Of a stretch of DNA of 43,141 nucleotides, positions 23,415-32,071 are shown piece after piece. The stretch is taken from contig DASVGQ010000127.1 of NCBI GenBank assembly GCA_036379455.1, positions 1 through 43,141 on the forward strand. Direction: 5' to 3'. The notes beneath the pieces were generated by a model that was not told the DNA's origin, searched no databases, and saw only the letters and a list, made by a program, of their open reading frames with translations. The position numbers were made by a program, and so were the translations under genes. This stretch comes from SCRT01 sp036379455 (GTDB taxonomy: Bacteria > Pseudomonadota > Gammaproteobacteria > Nevskiales > Nevskiaceae). Position 1 is the stretch's first letter. Every line of letters begins with the position of its first letter.

Positions 23415-24104
23415 ATGGCTCTGGAACTGACGGGAATTTCTTCCATGGCGACGCGCCGGCTGCTGGAAGCCAGCCTGCGGCTGTGGCACGAGCGCGGCGG
23501 CGCGCGCACGACGATCCGTTCCATCGGCGGCGTCAACGCGTTCAAGGAAGTGGACGCGGGAAACAGCCCCGTGGACCTCGTGTTCCTCGCTTCCGGGTCT
23601 CTGGAGCAGCTCGAGGCACACGGACGCCTTGTCGCCGGCAGCATCGTCGACATCGTGAAGTCGAAGGTGGCGGTGGCGGTGCCGAAGGGGCACGCGCATC
23701 CGCCGCTTGCGAACGCGGAGGACGTCCGCACGGCGGTACTTGCGGCCGAGGGCGTCGCCTACTCGACGGGCCCGAGCGGCGTTGCGATGCTGGAGCTGTT
23801 CGGGCGCTGGGGCATCCGCGCGCAGTTGAAGGGGCGCCTCATCCAGGCGAAACCTGGGGTGCCGGTCGGATCGCTGGTCGCGGGTGGCAAGGCGAGCCTC
23901 GGCTTCCAGCAGCGCAGCGAGCTCATCCACGTGGAAGGCGTGGAAATCGCGGGCCTGCTGCCGCCGGACATCGAGATCATCACCACTTTCTGCGGCGCCG
24001 TCGGCGCGAACTCTGCGCGCGCGAAGGACGCCGCAGGGCTGCTGGCTTTCCTCGGCTCGGAGCAGATCGCTTCCGTTCGCCGCGCGGAAGGCTTCGAAGC
24101 CTGA
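23415..24104 (+). CDS. ModA-like periplasmic-binding-fold protein without signal peptide
   Basis: A 229-residue protein with the type 2 periplasmic binding fold of molybdate-binding proteins: FKEVDAGNSPVDLVFLASGSLEQL, a central YSTGPSGVAMLELFGRWGI hinge region and the closing LLAFLGSEQIASVRRAEGFEA. The N-terminus MALELTGISSMATRRLL starts directly at the first strand and has no signal peptide. The upstream 30 codons do not provide one, so the protein should stay in the cytoplasm. No permease or ATPase genes adjoin. It may sense a small anion or aromatic acid in the cytosol rather than transport one. ATG 23415 is preceded by GGCAGG. Convergent with the dioxygenase gene. Confidence 0.8.
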   Translation: MALELTGISSMATRRLLEASLRLWHERGGARTTIRSIGGVNAFKEVDAGNSPVDLVFLASGSLEQLEAHGRLVAGSIVDIVKSKVAVAVPKGHAHPPLANAEDVRTAVLAAEGVAYSTGPSGVAMLELFGRWGIRAQLKGRLIQAKPGVPVGSLVAGGKASLGFQQRSELIHVEGVEIAGLLPPDIEIITTFCGAVGANSARAKDAAGLLAFLGSEQIASVRRAEGFEA

Positions 24105-24206
24105 GCGGCCGACTCCACCGCCTCCGCCGCGCGTTGGGTGTACACACTGCCGCCCTGCTCCTACGCGATGGCGCACATCGGTCGACCTTCCGACCATCGC
24201 AGCCAA

Positions 24207-25145
24207 TCATTCCCGTTCGAGAATCACCATGGGCGCACGCGGCGCATCCGTCTTGCCCGTGATGGGCGGCCTGGGCAGTGCGTCGCTGCCGCGGACGATC
24301 GTGAACGTATGTTCGAGCGTGTACCACGGGCCGTCGATGTCCGCCGTCGGCGGCGCGCCGGACGTGTGTTTCTGGTAGTGCCCCACCAGCGCGCGCGTCA
24401 CGCCGAACTGCACGTCCGTCTCGAGGTTGGGATCGTCTCCCGAGTAGAGCTGCGAGAACTGCGCCTTGTAGCCGGGCTTGCGGATGAGGAAGTGGATGTG
24501 CGCTGGGCGCAGGTTGTGGCGTCGCTGCGCGCGGATCAGGCGGCCGACCGGGCCGTCGACGGGAATGGGATAGCCGGACGGCTTGACGGTGCGCAGGCGC
24601 ACGCACCCTTGCGCGTCTGAACGAAAGGTGCCACGCAGGTTCATGTCCGCCTGCTCGCGATCCTGGTTCTCGTAATAACCCTCGCCGGAGGCCTGCCAGA
24701 CCTGTACTTCCGCGTCGGCCACCGGCGCGCCCGCGGCGTCGCGGATCCACGCGGTGACGAACACCGGATCTCCCGGTACCGGGGATCGAACGATCGATCC
24801 GCCTTGCTCGGTGGGCGGCGAATCCTCGCGCCAGAACGGGCCCATGAGGTTGGCCGTGGTGTAGTCGTGCTCGTCACCGTTGTTCTGCAGGCACACCAAG
24901 GCTGATACGCCCAGCGATCCGGCCGCGAGCACCACCTCGTTGTGCGATGCCGTGGTGCGTTGGCCGGCCTCCGCGATCAGCGCGCACAGGCGGACAAACT
25001 CGGCCTCGGTAAGCCCGCTCTCGCGCACGAAGGCGTGGAGGTGCTGCACGGCGCAGGCCAGCAGTGTCCGCAGGCGAGGATCGCGCGTGCGCCGAACTTC
25101 GGCCAGCACGGCCTCGGTGATCTGGGAAGGAGATTCGATGATCAT
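24207..25145 (-). CDS. intradiol ring-cleavage dioxygenase (catechol/hydroxyquinol 1,2-dioxygenase family)
   Basis: A non-haem Fe(III) enzyme that opens a catechol-type ring between the two hydroxyls. The 312-residue protein has the helical N-terminal linker domain (about 1-100, with LMGPFWRED) and the beta-sandwich with the four iron ligands Tyr158 (GEGYYENQ), Tyr192 (SGYPIPVDGPVG), His216 and His218 (RPAHIHF). The sequence around Tyr158 and ADMNLRGTF is closer to hydroxyquinol 1,2-dioxygenase-like proteins than to classical CatA, but the substrate cannot be fixed. No muconate-pathway genes are nearby. The ATG at 25145 fits the family start. The 163-base gap to mnmE shows no further gene. 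Confidence 0.88.
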   Translation of the reverse strand: MIIESPSQITEAVLAEVRRTRDPRLRTLLACAVQHLHAFVRESGLTEAEFVRLCALIAEAGQRTTASHNEVVLAAGSLGVSALVCLQNNGDEHDYTTANLMGPFWREDSPPTEQGGSIVRSPVPGDPVFVTAWIRDAAGAPVADAEVQVWQASGEGYYENQDREQADMNLRGTFRSDAQGCVRLRTVKPSGYPIPVDGPVGRLIRAQRRHNLRPAHIHFLIRKPGYKAQFSQLYSGDDPNLETDVQFGVTRALVGHYQKHTSGAPPTADIDGPWYTLEHTFTIVRGSDALPRPPITGKTDAPRAPMVILERE

Positions 25146-25308
25146 CGCCGCACCTCACGCCATGAAGGATTCCGGCCCGGCGCGTGAGCCGCCACATTCC
25201 GCTGGCCATGTTGCAGGAAAGGCGGCGCCCCTGCACCGAGGTCCGCAGCGTTGGCGGACTTCGGGATGGGCCTCGTTCGGACGACGAGCCGCTGGTCCGG
25301 CGAGAGCC

Positions 25309-26676
25309 TCACTTGCCGATGCAGAAACCGGCAAAGATCCTGCCCAGCAGCTCCTCGCTGTCGAGCTCGCCGCAGATCTCGCCCAGCGACCGATGCGCTG
25401 CGCGCAGCTCCTCGGCGGCGAGCTCAGCCGCGTCGCCATCTCGGAGATACCCCCACGCCAGCTCGAGATGGTCGTGCGTGCGCCGCAGCGCGTCGAGATG
25501 CCGCGAGCGGGTGGAGAACGCCGCGGGCGCATCCTCCACGCCGGCGCTCTCGCGGATGGCGCGGACCAGTTGCGCGATGCCGCGTCCATCGGCGGCGCTG
25601 ATCGCCAGCGGTGCGCCATCAGGCAACGGGCGTTCGCCGAGCAGGTCCGCCTTGTTGAGGATGACGAGATGCCGCACAGCGGGCGGCAGCGTCGCCATCA
25701 GCGTGCGGTCAGTCGCTGTGACCCCTTCACGCGCATCGACGAGATAGAGGATGAGCTCGCAGCGGGTAAAAGCGTGCGTGGCCCGCAAGATCCCTTCACG
25801 CTCGATGGGGTCGTCCGAGTCCCGCAGGCCCGCGGTATCCACCAGCGTGACGGGCAGTCCATCGAGATCGAGCGACTCACGCAATACGTCCCGCGTCGTC
25901 CCCGGAATGGCCGTCACGATCGCTGCGTCGGTGCCGGCCAGGCGGTTCATCAGCGTGGACTTGCCCACGTTCGGCTGGCCGGCGATGGCCACTGTATAGC
26001 CTTCCGTCAGACGCCGTCCCTGGGTACCAGCCGCGAGCAGCGCCTCCAGCTCGTCGCGCGCCTGCTCCATTGCCCACTGCAATTCAGCGCCGAACCATCC
26101 CGCCTCCTCCTCGGAAAAATCAAGCGCGCCCTCAACCCGTACCCGTACCTCGATGAGCGCGCGCTGCAGCGCTTCGACGCGGCGCGAGAACACACCCTGC
26201 AGCGAGCGCTCGGCGGCGCGGGCGGCAGAGCGGGTCGCGGCGTCGATGAGGTCCGCCACAGCTTCCGCCTGCGCCAAATCCATGCGGTCGTTGAGGTACG
26301 CCCGCTGGGAGAACTCGCCTGGCCGCGCCTGTCGTGCACCCGCGGCGAGGGCAGCGGCGAGCACCATCCCGGTGACCACCGTGCCGCCGTGGCCCTGCAG
26401 CTCCACGACGTCCTCGCCGGTATAGGAGTGGGGAGCCTTGAAGTACAGCACCAACCCGTGGTCGACCACCACCCCGGCCGCGTCGCGGAAACCACGCAGC
26501 GCTACCGTGCGCGGCGGCGGCAGCGCGCCGGTCATGCACTCGGCAATCGCGACCGCCTCAGGGCCTGACAGGCGGACGATTCCGACCGCGCCGCGCCCAG
26601 GCGGCGTGGCAATCGCGGCGATCGTGTCGTTGATGGCGGCGCCACGTGAGGAACTCGTGCCGTCAGCGGTGGCCAA
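25309..26676 (-). CDS. mnmE: tRNA modification GTPase MnmE
   Basis: MnmE with MnmG installs the carboxymethylaminomethyl group on U34 of several tRNAs. The 455-residue protein has the tetrahydrofolate-binding N-terminal domain (DTIAAIATPPGRGAVGIVRLSG), the helical domain, the inserted G domain with G1 GQPNVGKS (233-240), PGTTRD, G3 DTAG (280-283) and NKAD, and the invariant C-terminal CIGK with its catalytic Cys. No ATG or GTG fits; the TTG at 26676, inside the yidC end (14-base overlap) and preceded by GAAGGG, is the best start. Last gene of the rpmH-rnpA-yidD-yidC-mnmE run. mnmG, often next to mnmE, is not in the window. Confidence 0.95.
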   Translation of the reverse strand: MATADGTSSSRGAAINDTIAAIATPPGRGAVGIVRLSGPEAVAIAECMTGALPPPRTVALRGFRDAAGVVVDHGLVLYFKAPHSYTGEDVVELQGHGGTVVTGMVLAAALAAGARQARPGEFSQRAYLNDRMDLAQAEAVADLIDAATRSAARAAERSLQGVFSRRVEALQRALIEVRVRVEGALDFSEEEAGWFGAELQWAMEQARDELEALLAAGTQGRRLTEGYTVAIAGQPNVGKSTLMNRLAGTDAAIVTAIPGTTRDVLRESLDLDGLPVTLVDTAGLRDSDDPIEREGILRATHAFTRCELILYLVDAREGVTATDRTLMATLPPAVRHLVILNKADLLGERPLPDGAPLAISAADGRGIAQLVRAIRESAGVEDAPAAFSTRSRHLDALRRTHDHLELAWGYLRDGDAAELAAEELRAAHRSLGEICGELDSEELLGRIFAGFCIGK

Positions 26677-28372
26677 GCCCTTCGCGGTCCAGCCGCCGCA
26701 CGATCACGTACTGCTGCACGATGGTGAACAGGTTGCTGACGACGTAGTACAGCACGAGGCCCGAAGGAAACATCGAGAAGAACACCGCGAGGCCGATCGG
26801 CATGATGTTCATGAGCTTCTGCTGGGTCGGCTCCATGGTCGCCGTCTGCCCCGAGAAGCGCATCTGGAACCACATGCTGATGCCGTAGATGATCGGCAGG
26901 ATGTAGAAGGGGTCGGGTGCGGACAGGTCCTGCAGCCACAGCACGAAGGAAGCCTGGCGCAGCTCAACGCTCTCGATGAGCACGTAGTACAGCGCAATGA
27001 AGACCGGGAACTGCAGGAACACCGGCCAGCATCCCGACAAGGGGTTGAACTTCTCCTTCTTGTAGAGATCCATCATGGCCTTGTTGAGGCCTTCACGATC
27101 GCCCGCGTGGCGCTCCCGCAGCTCCTTGATACGCGGCCCGAACTTGCGCATCTTCGCCATCGACCGGTACTGCTTCTCCGAGAGCTTGAAGAACAGTCCG
27201 CGGATGCCCAGCGTCAGCAGCACGATCGACCAGCCCCAGTTGCCGGTGAGCTGTTCGAGCTTGGAGAGGATCCAGAAGAGCGGCTTGGCGATGGGCGTGA
27301 ACAGCCCGTAGTCCTCGGTCAGCGCCAGCCCCGGCGCGATGCTGTCCAGCTTCCCCTGGATCTTCGGGCCGATATACAACCGCGTCTCGAAGCGCTGGGT
27401 GGTACCGGGCGCCACGGATATGGTCTGACCGAGCATCTGCGTGTAGTAGCGCCCGTCGCCGGCGGGCCGACCGGTATAGGTGACCTCGTCGTTTGCCGGC
27501 GGGATCATCGCTGCGAGGAAATACTGCTGGAGCATCGCCATCCAGCCGCCCTTCTGGTGATCCGTGAAGGGATCCTTGCTGAAGTCCTCGAGGTCGTGCT
27601 TCTTGAACTTGTAGCTGTCCCCTTCCTGCTGATAGATCCCCATGCCGAAGTAGGTGCGCACGAATTTCTGGGGCATGCCTGCCTGCACCGTATTGCGCAC
27701 CCAGCGGGCGTAGGGCGCGGCTGCCAGCGGCGCAGACCCCGAATTGGTGACTTCGCGGCTCAGGTGCACTACGTAGCTGCCGCGCTCGAAGCGGTAGTTG
27801 AGGTGCACCGTGTAGCCCGAGCGCGCGTCGACGTAGCTCAGCGGTACATCGAGCGTGTCGCTGCCGGCCTGCATGACATAAGCCGATCTCGGCGCCGTGT
27901 ACCGGGTCGTGTCGTCCGTCAGCGGCTGGCGAACGCCGGCGATGCCGGTCTGGAAGATGAAGTAGGGCAGCTTGTTCGAGGCGTTGCGATCGGTCAGCAG
28001 CGCCAGCTTCCTTTGCGGATCCTTCTTCGTGTACGCATATTTGTCGAGGACGACGCGCCGCAGGCCGCCGCCGGTCAGGCCGATATCCACCGTCAGCGTG
28101 CCGGTCTGCACCTGAACTACGCCGCCGGCCTGACGCGCGGGTTGCGGCGCGGCCGCGGCCGCGGGGTTCATTTCGCCAGGCGATGCCGATCCGGCGGATG
28201 TACCGCTGCCGGCCGGAGCCGCAGCTTCTGGAACGGGAACGCTGGTGGCGGAGGCGGCGGCGGGCGGCGGGCCCTGCTCCGCCACGTTCAGCTGGTCCTT
28301 CTCCCACGTCTGGTAGCCGAAGAACACGACCACGGCCAACAGCGCCAGGAGCGCGAAACGCCTGGTCTCCAT
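26663..28372 (-). CDS. yidC: membrane protein insertase YidC
   Basis: YidC inserts and folds inner-membrane proteins, alone or with SecYEG. The 569-residue protein is of the Gram-negative type: an N-terminal helix (about 6-19), a Pro/Ala-rich linker, the large periplasmic P1 beta-domain (about 85-345) and the conserved five-helix core with LTGNWGWSIVLLTLGIRG, the cytoplasmic hairpin and NPLSGCWPVFLQFPVF. ATG 28372 starts the typical METRR N-terminus. It follows yidD by 12 bases, and its 3' end overlaps the mnmE start. Confidence 0.97.
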   Translation of the reverse strand: METRRFALLALLAVVVFFGYQTWEKDQLNVAEQGPPPAAASATSVPVPEAAAPAGSGTSAGSASPGEMNPAAAAAPQPARQAGGVVQVQTGTLTVDIGLTGGGLRRVVLDKYAYTKKDPQRKLALLTDRNASNKLPYFIFQTGIAGVRQPLTDDTTRYTAPRSAYVMQAGSDTLDVPLSYVDARSGYTVHLNYRFERGSYVVHLSREVTNSGSAPLAAAPYARWVRNTVQAGMPQKFVRTYFGMGIYQQEGDSYKFKKHDLEDFSKDPFTDHQKGGWMAMLQQYFLAAMIPPANDEVTYTGRPAGDGRYYTQMLGQTISVAPGTTQRFETRLYIGPKIQGKLDSIAPGLALTEDYGLFTPIAKPLFWILSKLEQLTGNWGWSIVLLTLGIRGLFFKLSEKQYRSMAKMRKFGPRIKELRERHAGDREGLNKAMMDLYKKEKFNPLSGCWPVFLQFPVFIALYYVLIESVELRQASFVLWLQDLSAPDPFYILPIIYGISMWFQMRFSGQTATMEPTQQKLMNIMPIGLAVFFSMFPSGLVLYYVVSNLFTIVQQYVIVRRLDREGLGHR

Positions 28373-28384
28373 CGCCGCTCCGGC

Positions 28385-28657
28385 TCAGTGGCTGTGGTGA
28401 AAGTCGTGGGCGCCACGCGGGTGCCACGGCTTTTCGGTCCCCGCGCGCGGCGGGACAGGATCATAACCGCCGGGATTCAGCGGATGGCACCTGATCAACC
28501 GGCGAAGCGCCAGCCACAGGCCGCGCCCACAGCCGTGCACGCGAATGGCTTCCGCGGCGTATGCGGAGCAGCTCGGGTAGAAGCGACAGCGCGGCCCCAG
28601 AAGCGGGCTGATGAAGATCTTGTAGACGAAGATCAGGAAGATGAGGACTCGCTGCAC
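28385..28657 (-). CDS. yidD: membrane protein insertion efficiency factor YidD
   Basis: A 90-residue inner-membrane-associated helper of YidC-dependent insertion. It has the family core MQRVLIFLIFVYKIFISPL, GPRCRFYPSCSAYAAEAI with three Cys and a fourth at RCHPLNPGGYDPVPP. The GTG at 28657 matches the family N-terminus; the frame is open upstream, but those codons belong to rnpA. The gene overlaps the rnpA end by 25 bases, as is common. The C-terminal tail ends HPRGAHDFHHSH, unusually His-rich. Confidence 0.93.
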   Translation of the reverse strand: MQRVLIFLIFVYKIFISPLLGPRCRFYPSCSAYAAEAIRVHGCGRGLWLALRRLIRCHPLNPGGYDPVPPRAGTEKPWHPRGAHDFHHSH

Positions 28658-29025
28658 TTCTCTTTCACCCTTCGCCAGGCGCGTTCCAGGGATTCCCGGA
28701 GATCCGGATTGCGCAGGGTTCGCGTCGGTGCGGTCAGGCACACGACGTAATCGAGCGGTGGCAGTTCGGCACGATGCAGCCGGAAATGTTCCCGGATCTG
28801 CCGCTTCACGCGGTTGCGTTCGACCGCCTGCGGCGCGTACCGCTTGGCGATTGCGAGCCCCAAGCGCGCCGACCCGGCTCCGCCCGCGGCCGCTACCAGC
28901 AGGAACGGTGCGCTGCGCTGGCGTCGCCCAGCCTTGAATGCATGGTCAAACTCACCCGCACCGCGCATCCGCAGCGACCGAGTGAATCGCCGCCCCGAGG
29001 TGCGCTCGGCGCCACCAGACTGCAA
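28633..29025 (-). CDS. rnpA: ribonuclease P protein component
   Basis: The small protein subunit of RNase P, which trims tRNA 5' leaders. The basic 130-residue product has the conserved RGAGEFDHAFKAGRR, the RNR core RLGLAIAKRYAPQAVERNRVKRQIREHFR and the closing LERAWRR. The frame is open to 29118, overlapping rpmH; the TTG at 29025, 13 bases after the rpmH stop and with AGGTCG upstream, is the most reasonable start. An ATG further in would cut off the first strand. It sits between rpmH and yidD in the standard order. Confidence 0.9.
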   Translation of the reverse strand: MQSGGAERTSGRRFTRSLRMRGAGEFDHAFKAGRRQRSAPFLLVAAAGGAGSARLGLAIAKRYAPQAVERNRVKRQIREHFRLHRAELPPLDYVVCLTAPTRTLRNPDLRESLERAWRRVKEKCSESSSS

Positions 29026-29038
29026 GCACGCGACCTGA

Positions 29039-29173
29039 TTATGGAATGAGTCGCGCGCGGCCCTTTGCACGACGCCGCGCCAGCACGTCGCGTCCGCCCT
29101 TCGTCGCCATCCGCGCACGAAAGCCGTGGGTGCGCTTGCGGCGCAGAGTGTGAGGCTGGAAGGTGCGTTTCAT
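29039..29173 (-). CDS. rpmH: 50S ribosomal protein L34
   Basis: This 44-residue gene encodes the complete L34: MKRTFQPHTLRRKRTHGFRA at the start, then RMATKGGRDVLARRRAKGRA and the end RLIP followed by TAA. All family-invariant residues are present and the length is normal. It heads the leftward operon rpmH-rnpA-yidD-yidC-mnmE and faces dnaA across 162 bases. Confidence 0.97.
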   Translation of the reverse strand: MKRTFQPHTLRRKRTHGFRARMATKGGRDVLARRRAKGRARLIP

Positions 29174-29335
29174 GACGGCCTGATTACGCAGGATGGGTCG
29201 GCTAGTCTAGTGTGTGCGGCGCGGTGCGGGCAAGCCGTCACGGGCGCCCCGCCAAGACCGACCGGGTGAGATACTACCGAGCCGAAATCTGCCGCAACGT
29301 GGTGGCGGGCGAATCTGTTCGGGTCACGAGGAGCT

Positions 29336-30661
29336 ATGGAAGACATCTGGGAACCGTGCCTCAAGCGCCTGGAAGGGAAGCTGCAGGAGGATGAGCTCGG
29401 TACCTGGCTGAGGCCTCTGCAGATGCTTCGCAGCGGAGGACACATCACGCTTCTTGCGCCCAACCGCGTCGTGCAGGAACAGGTGCGCAGTACCTACGCG
29501 GACCTCATCCGCTCCAATCTCTCCGCCTTGGCCGGATACGACGTATCGGTGGACGTCATGATCGGCGACCAGCGGCCCGCCGACGGATCCGGTGCGTCCG
29601 CGCCGGCCACGGACGGTGCAGCGGGTCCCTTCGACACCTACCTCAATGCACGGCTCAACCCGTCGTACACGCTGGCTTCGTTCGTGGAAGGCAAGTCGAA
29701 CTCGCAGGCGCGCGCCGCCAGCGAGCTCGTCGCGGCCACCCCCGGCACGGCGTACAACCCGCTGCTGATCTACGGTGAGTCGGGGCTTGGCAAGACGCAC
29801 CTGATGCACGGCATCGGCAACGCCATCCTGGACCGCAACCGCAGCGCACGCATCGTCTACGTCGGGGCAGAGCAATGGTTCAACCAGATGGTGTCAGCCA
29901 TCCGCTACGCAAGGCAGACGGAGTTCAAGGACTTCTACCGCTCGGTCGACACGCTGCTTATCGACGACATCCATTTTCTGGCCGGCAAGGAACATTCGCA
30001 GGAGGAGTTTTTCCATACCTTCAACGTTCTCATCGACGGCAGGAAGCAGATCGTCCTGACCTGCGACCGCTATCCGCGCGAGCTCAACAAGCTCGACGAA
30101 CGGCTGAAATCGCGCTTCACCTGGGGCCTGTCGGTGCCCATCGAACCGCCGGACCTGGAGACCCGCGTCGCGATCCTGCTCAACAAGGCGGACATCCTCG
30201 GGGTGCACCTGCCGCGGGACGTGGCGATGCTGGTAGCACAGCGCATCCGCACCAACGTCCGCGAGCTCGAAGGCGCGTTGCATCGCCTCACGGCGTCGTC
30301 ACGCCTGACGGGCCACCCAATCACCCGCGACTTCGCGCAGGCCTGCCTGCGCGACATGCTCGCGACCTATGACCGACAGGTATCGCTCGACGCCATCAAG
30401 CAGTGCGTAGCCGAGCACTACAAGCTGCGCGTGAACGATCTGTCTTCCGCGCGCCGTACGCGGTCCATTGCGCGCCCGCGGCAGATCGCGATGGCCCTCG
30501 CCAAGGAACTCACACAGCGCAGCTACCCCGAAATAGGCGAAGCCTTCGGCAAGGACCACACGACCGTGCTGCACGCGTGCAAGCGAGTCCGTGAACTCAG
30601 GGAAATCGATCCTCAGCTCAACGAGGATTACGAAAGCCTGCAGCGGCTGCTGAGCAGTTGA
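29336..30661 (+). CDS. dnaA: chromosomal replication initiator DnaA
   Basis: DnaA binds and melts the origin. The 441-residue protein has domain I (DIWEPCLKRLEGKL, about 1-75), a short linker, the AAA+ domain with Walker A GESGLGKT (147-154) and Walker B LLIDDIHF (207-214), and the DNA-binding domain IV with the signature DHTTVLHACKRV. ATG 29336 has CACGAGGAG just upstream. The 162-base gap to the divergent rpmH shows no DnaA boxes, so the origin, if local, more likely lies in the spacer to dnaN. Confidence 0.97.
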   Translation: MEDIWEPCLKRLEGKLQEDELGTWLRPLQMLRSGGHITLLAPNRVVQEQVRSTYADLIRSNLSALAGYDVSVDVMIGDQRPADGSGASAPATDGAAGPFDTYLNARLNPSYTLASFVEGKSNSQARAASELVAATPGTAYNPLLIYGESGLGKTHLMHGIGNAILDRNRSARIVYVGAEQWFNQMVSAIRYARQTEFKDFYRSVDTLLIDDIHFLAGKEHSQEEFFHTFNVLIDGRKQIVLTCDRYPRELNKLDERLKSRFTWGLSVPIEPPDLETRVAILLNKADILGVHLPRDVAMLVAQRIRTNVRELEGALHRLTASSRLTGHPITRDFAQACLRDMLATYDRQVSLDAIKQCVAEHYKLRVNDLSSARRTRSIARPRQIAMALAKELTQRSYPEIGEAFGKDHTTVLHACKRVRELREIDPQLNEDYESLQRLLSS

Positions 30662-30895
30662 TATCTTGTTGAAAACCCGCCGCGGGATCAGGAATAACCC
30701 TTTGGCAGGAAGTTGACGACAAGGAGTACACAGCTTGTCCAGCGAGGATACCCCGACGCCGCACGCGAAGTCCAAGGCGCGAAATTCTCTCAACACACTG
30801 AACTAAAAAGAGAAAACCCAAGTATTCACAGGTACACCGCTCGCCTTCTATTACTACCGTTGCTTTCTTCACGACCACGCTCATACAGGTATGCC
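30662..30895. other. dnaA-dnaN spacer, candidate part of the replication origin
   Basis: This 234-base spacer contains no gene. It has AT-rich tracts unusual for the window (about 30801-30830 and 30848-30875). One DnaA-box-like site, GTATTCACA (30822-30830), has one mismatch to TTATNCACA. A weaker reverse-strand site at 30667-30675 (TGTTGAAAA) has one mismatch to the relaxed consensus. No cluster of perfect boxes is present, so calling it oriC is tentative. It must at least hold dnaN regulatory sequence. Confidence 0.35.
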
Positions 30896-31999
30896 ATGCA
30901 CATTCGAGCATCCCGAGAAATCCTGCTTCGCGCGCTTCAATCCGTCATTGGGGTAGTGGAACGTCGCCAGGCACTGCCGATCCTCGGCAATCTGCGGCTG
31001 TCGTGCGCGGAAGACGGCGCGCTGGCAATCCAGGCGACCGACCTGGAAGTGCAGATCACGAGCCGCTGCCCCGTCGAGTCGACGGAACCGGGATCGACGA
31101 CGGCGCCGGCGCGCAAGCTGTTCGATATTGTCCGCAGCCTGCCGGATGGCGCGGACACCGAGCTGCAGCTGGAGGAGGGTCGCCTGCATCTGCAGTCCGG
31201 ACGCAGCCGTTTCGTGCTCGCGACCTTGCCCGCGGAGGAATTTCCGGAGCTTGGCGGGGATGGCGAGTACCGCACCCTCAAGGTCGGCGCGGGCATCCTC
31301 AAGTCCTTGATTTCTCGCACTCAGTTTGCGATGGCGCAGCAGGACGTACGCTACTACCTCAACGGCCTGCTGCTGGAAGTTGCCGACGGACGGCTGCGCG
31401 CGGTGGCAACTGACGGTCACCGCCTGGCGGTCGCCGAAGAGGCGCTTGGCGCCGATGCGAACGCCGCCGGCCAATTCATCGTGCCGCGCAAGACCGTGCA
31501 GGAGATTTCTCGCGTGCTCGACCGCGAGGACATGATGGCGGGGCTGCGCTTGTCCACCAGTCAGCTCGTGCTGGAGGCGGACGACGTGACCTTGGTGAGC
31601 AAGCTCGTCGACGGAAAGTACCCGGAGTACCGGCGGGTGATCCCTGAAGCCGGTGACCGAAAGATGACCGCTGACCGTTCGAGGGTCAGCCGGGCTCTGT
31701 CTCGTGCGGCGATCCTTTCCAACGAGAAGTTCCGGGGGATCCGCCTGCGGTTCGAGGACAACACGGTGCGGATCGAAGCGCAGAATCCGGATCAGGAGGA
31801 AGCCGCCGAGGAACTGGAGATCGAATACGAGGGCGCGCCGCTGGAAATCGGCTTCAACGTCAACTATCTCGTGGAAGCGTTGAACGCCATCGAGGGCGAG
31901 CGCTTCGTCATGGAGATGCGCGGCCCCGACGCCAGCGGACTCATCTTCGACCCCGACAAGCCCCAACACCAGTATGTCGTCATGCCGATGCGGCTGTGA
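30896..31999 (+). CDS. dnaN: DNA polymerase III sliding clamp (beta subunit)
   Basis: The beta clamp encircles DNA and tethers polymerase III and many partners. The 367-residue protein shows the three repeated clamp domains. It has the family opening MHIRASREILLRALQ, VVERRQALPILGNLRLS, the ATDGHRLAV block and the C-terminal VVMPMRL that lines the partner-binding pocket. ATG 30896 is chosen as it starts the family N-terminus; the longer frame covers the dnaA-dnaN spacer. CAGGT lies just upstream. recF follows after 72 bases. Confidence 0.97.
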   Translation: MHIRASREILLRALQSVIGVVERRQALPILGNLRLSCAEDGALAIQATDLEVQITSRCPVESTEPGSTTAPARKLFDIVRSLPDGADTELQLEEGRLHLQSGRSRFVLATLPAEEFPELGGDGEYRTLKVGAGILKSLISRTQFAMAQQDVRYYLNGLLLEVADGRLRAVATDGHRLAVAEEALGADANAAGQFIVPRKTVQEISRVLDREDMMAGLRLSTSQLVLEADDVTLVSKLVDGKYPEYRRVIPEAGDRKMTADRSRVSRALSRAAILSNEKFRGIRLRFEDNTVRIEAQNPDQEEAAEELEIEYEGAPLEIGFNVNYLVEALNAIEGERFVMEMRGPDASGLIFDPDKPQHQYVVMPMRL

Positions 32000-32071
32000 C
32001 ACGCGGGCGGGACGCCGGCACGTCGCGCGCAGCCAGCTTGCCGGATTGCTGGTGGCCGGGCCGCTGTTCCG

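Noticed and set aside
26438..28750. A 770-codon plus-strand frame antisense to mnmE, yidC and yidD
   Set aside because: It is a GC-rich shadow; the minus-strand genes have full family motifs and the frame has none.
29174..29335. oriC in the rpmH-dnaA spacer
   Set aside because: No TTATCCACA-like boxes or AT-rich tract are seen there.
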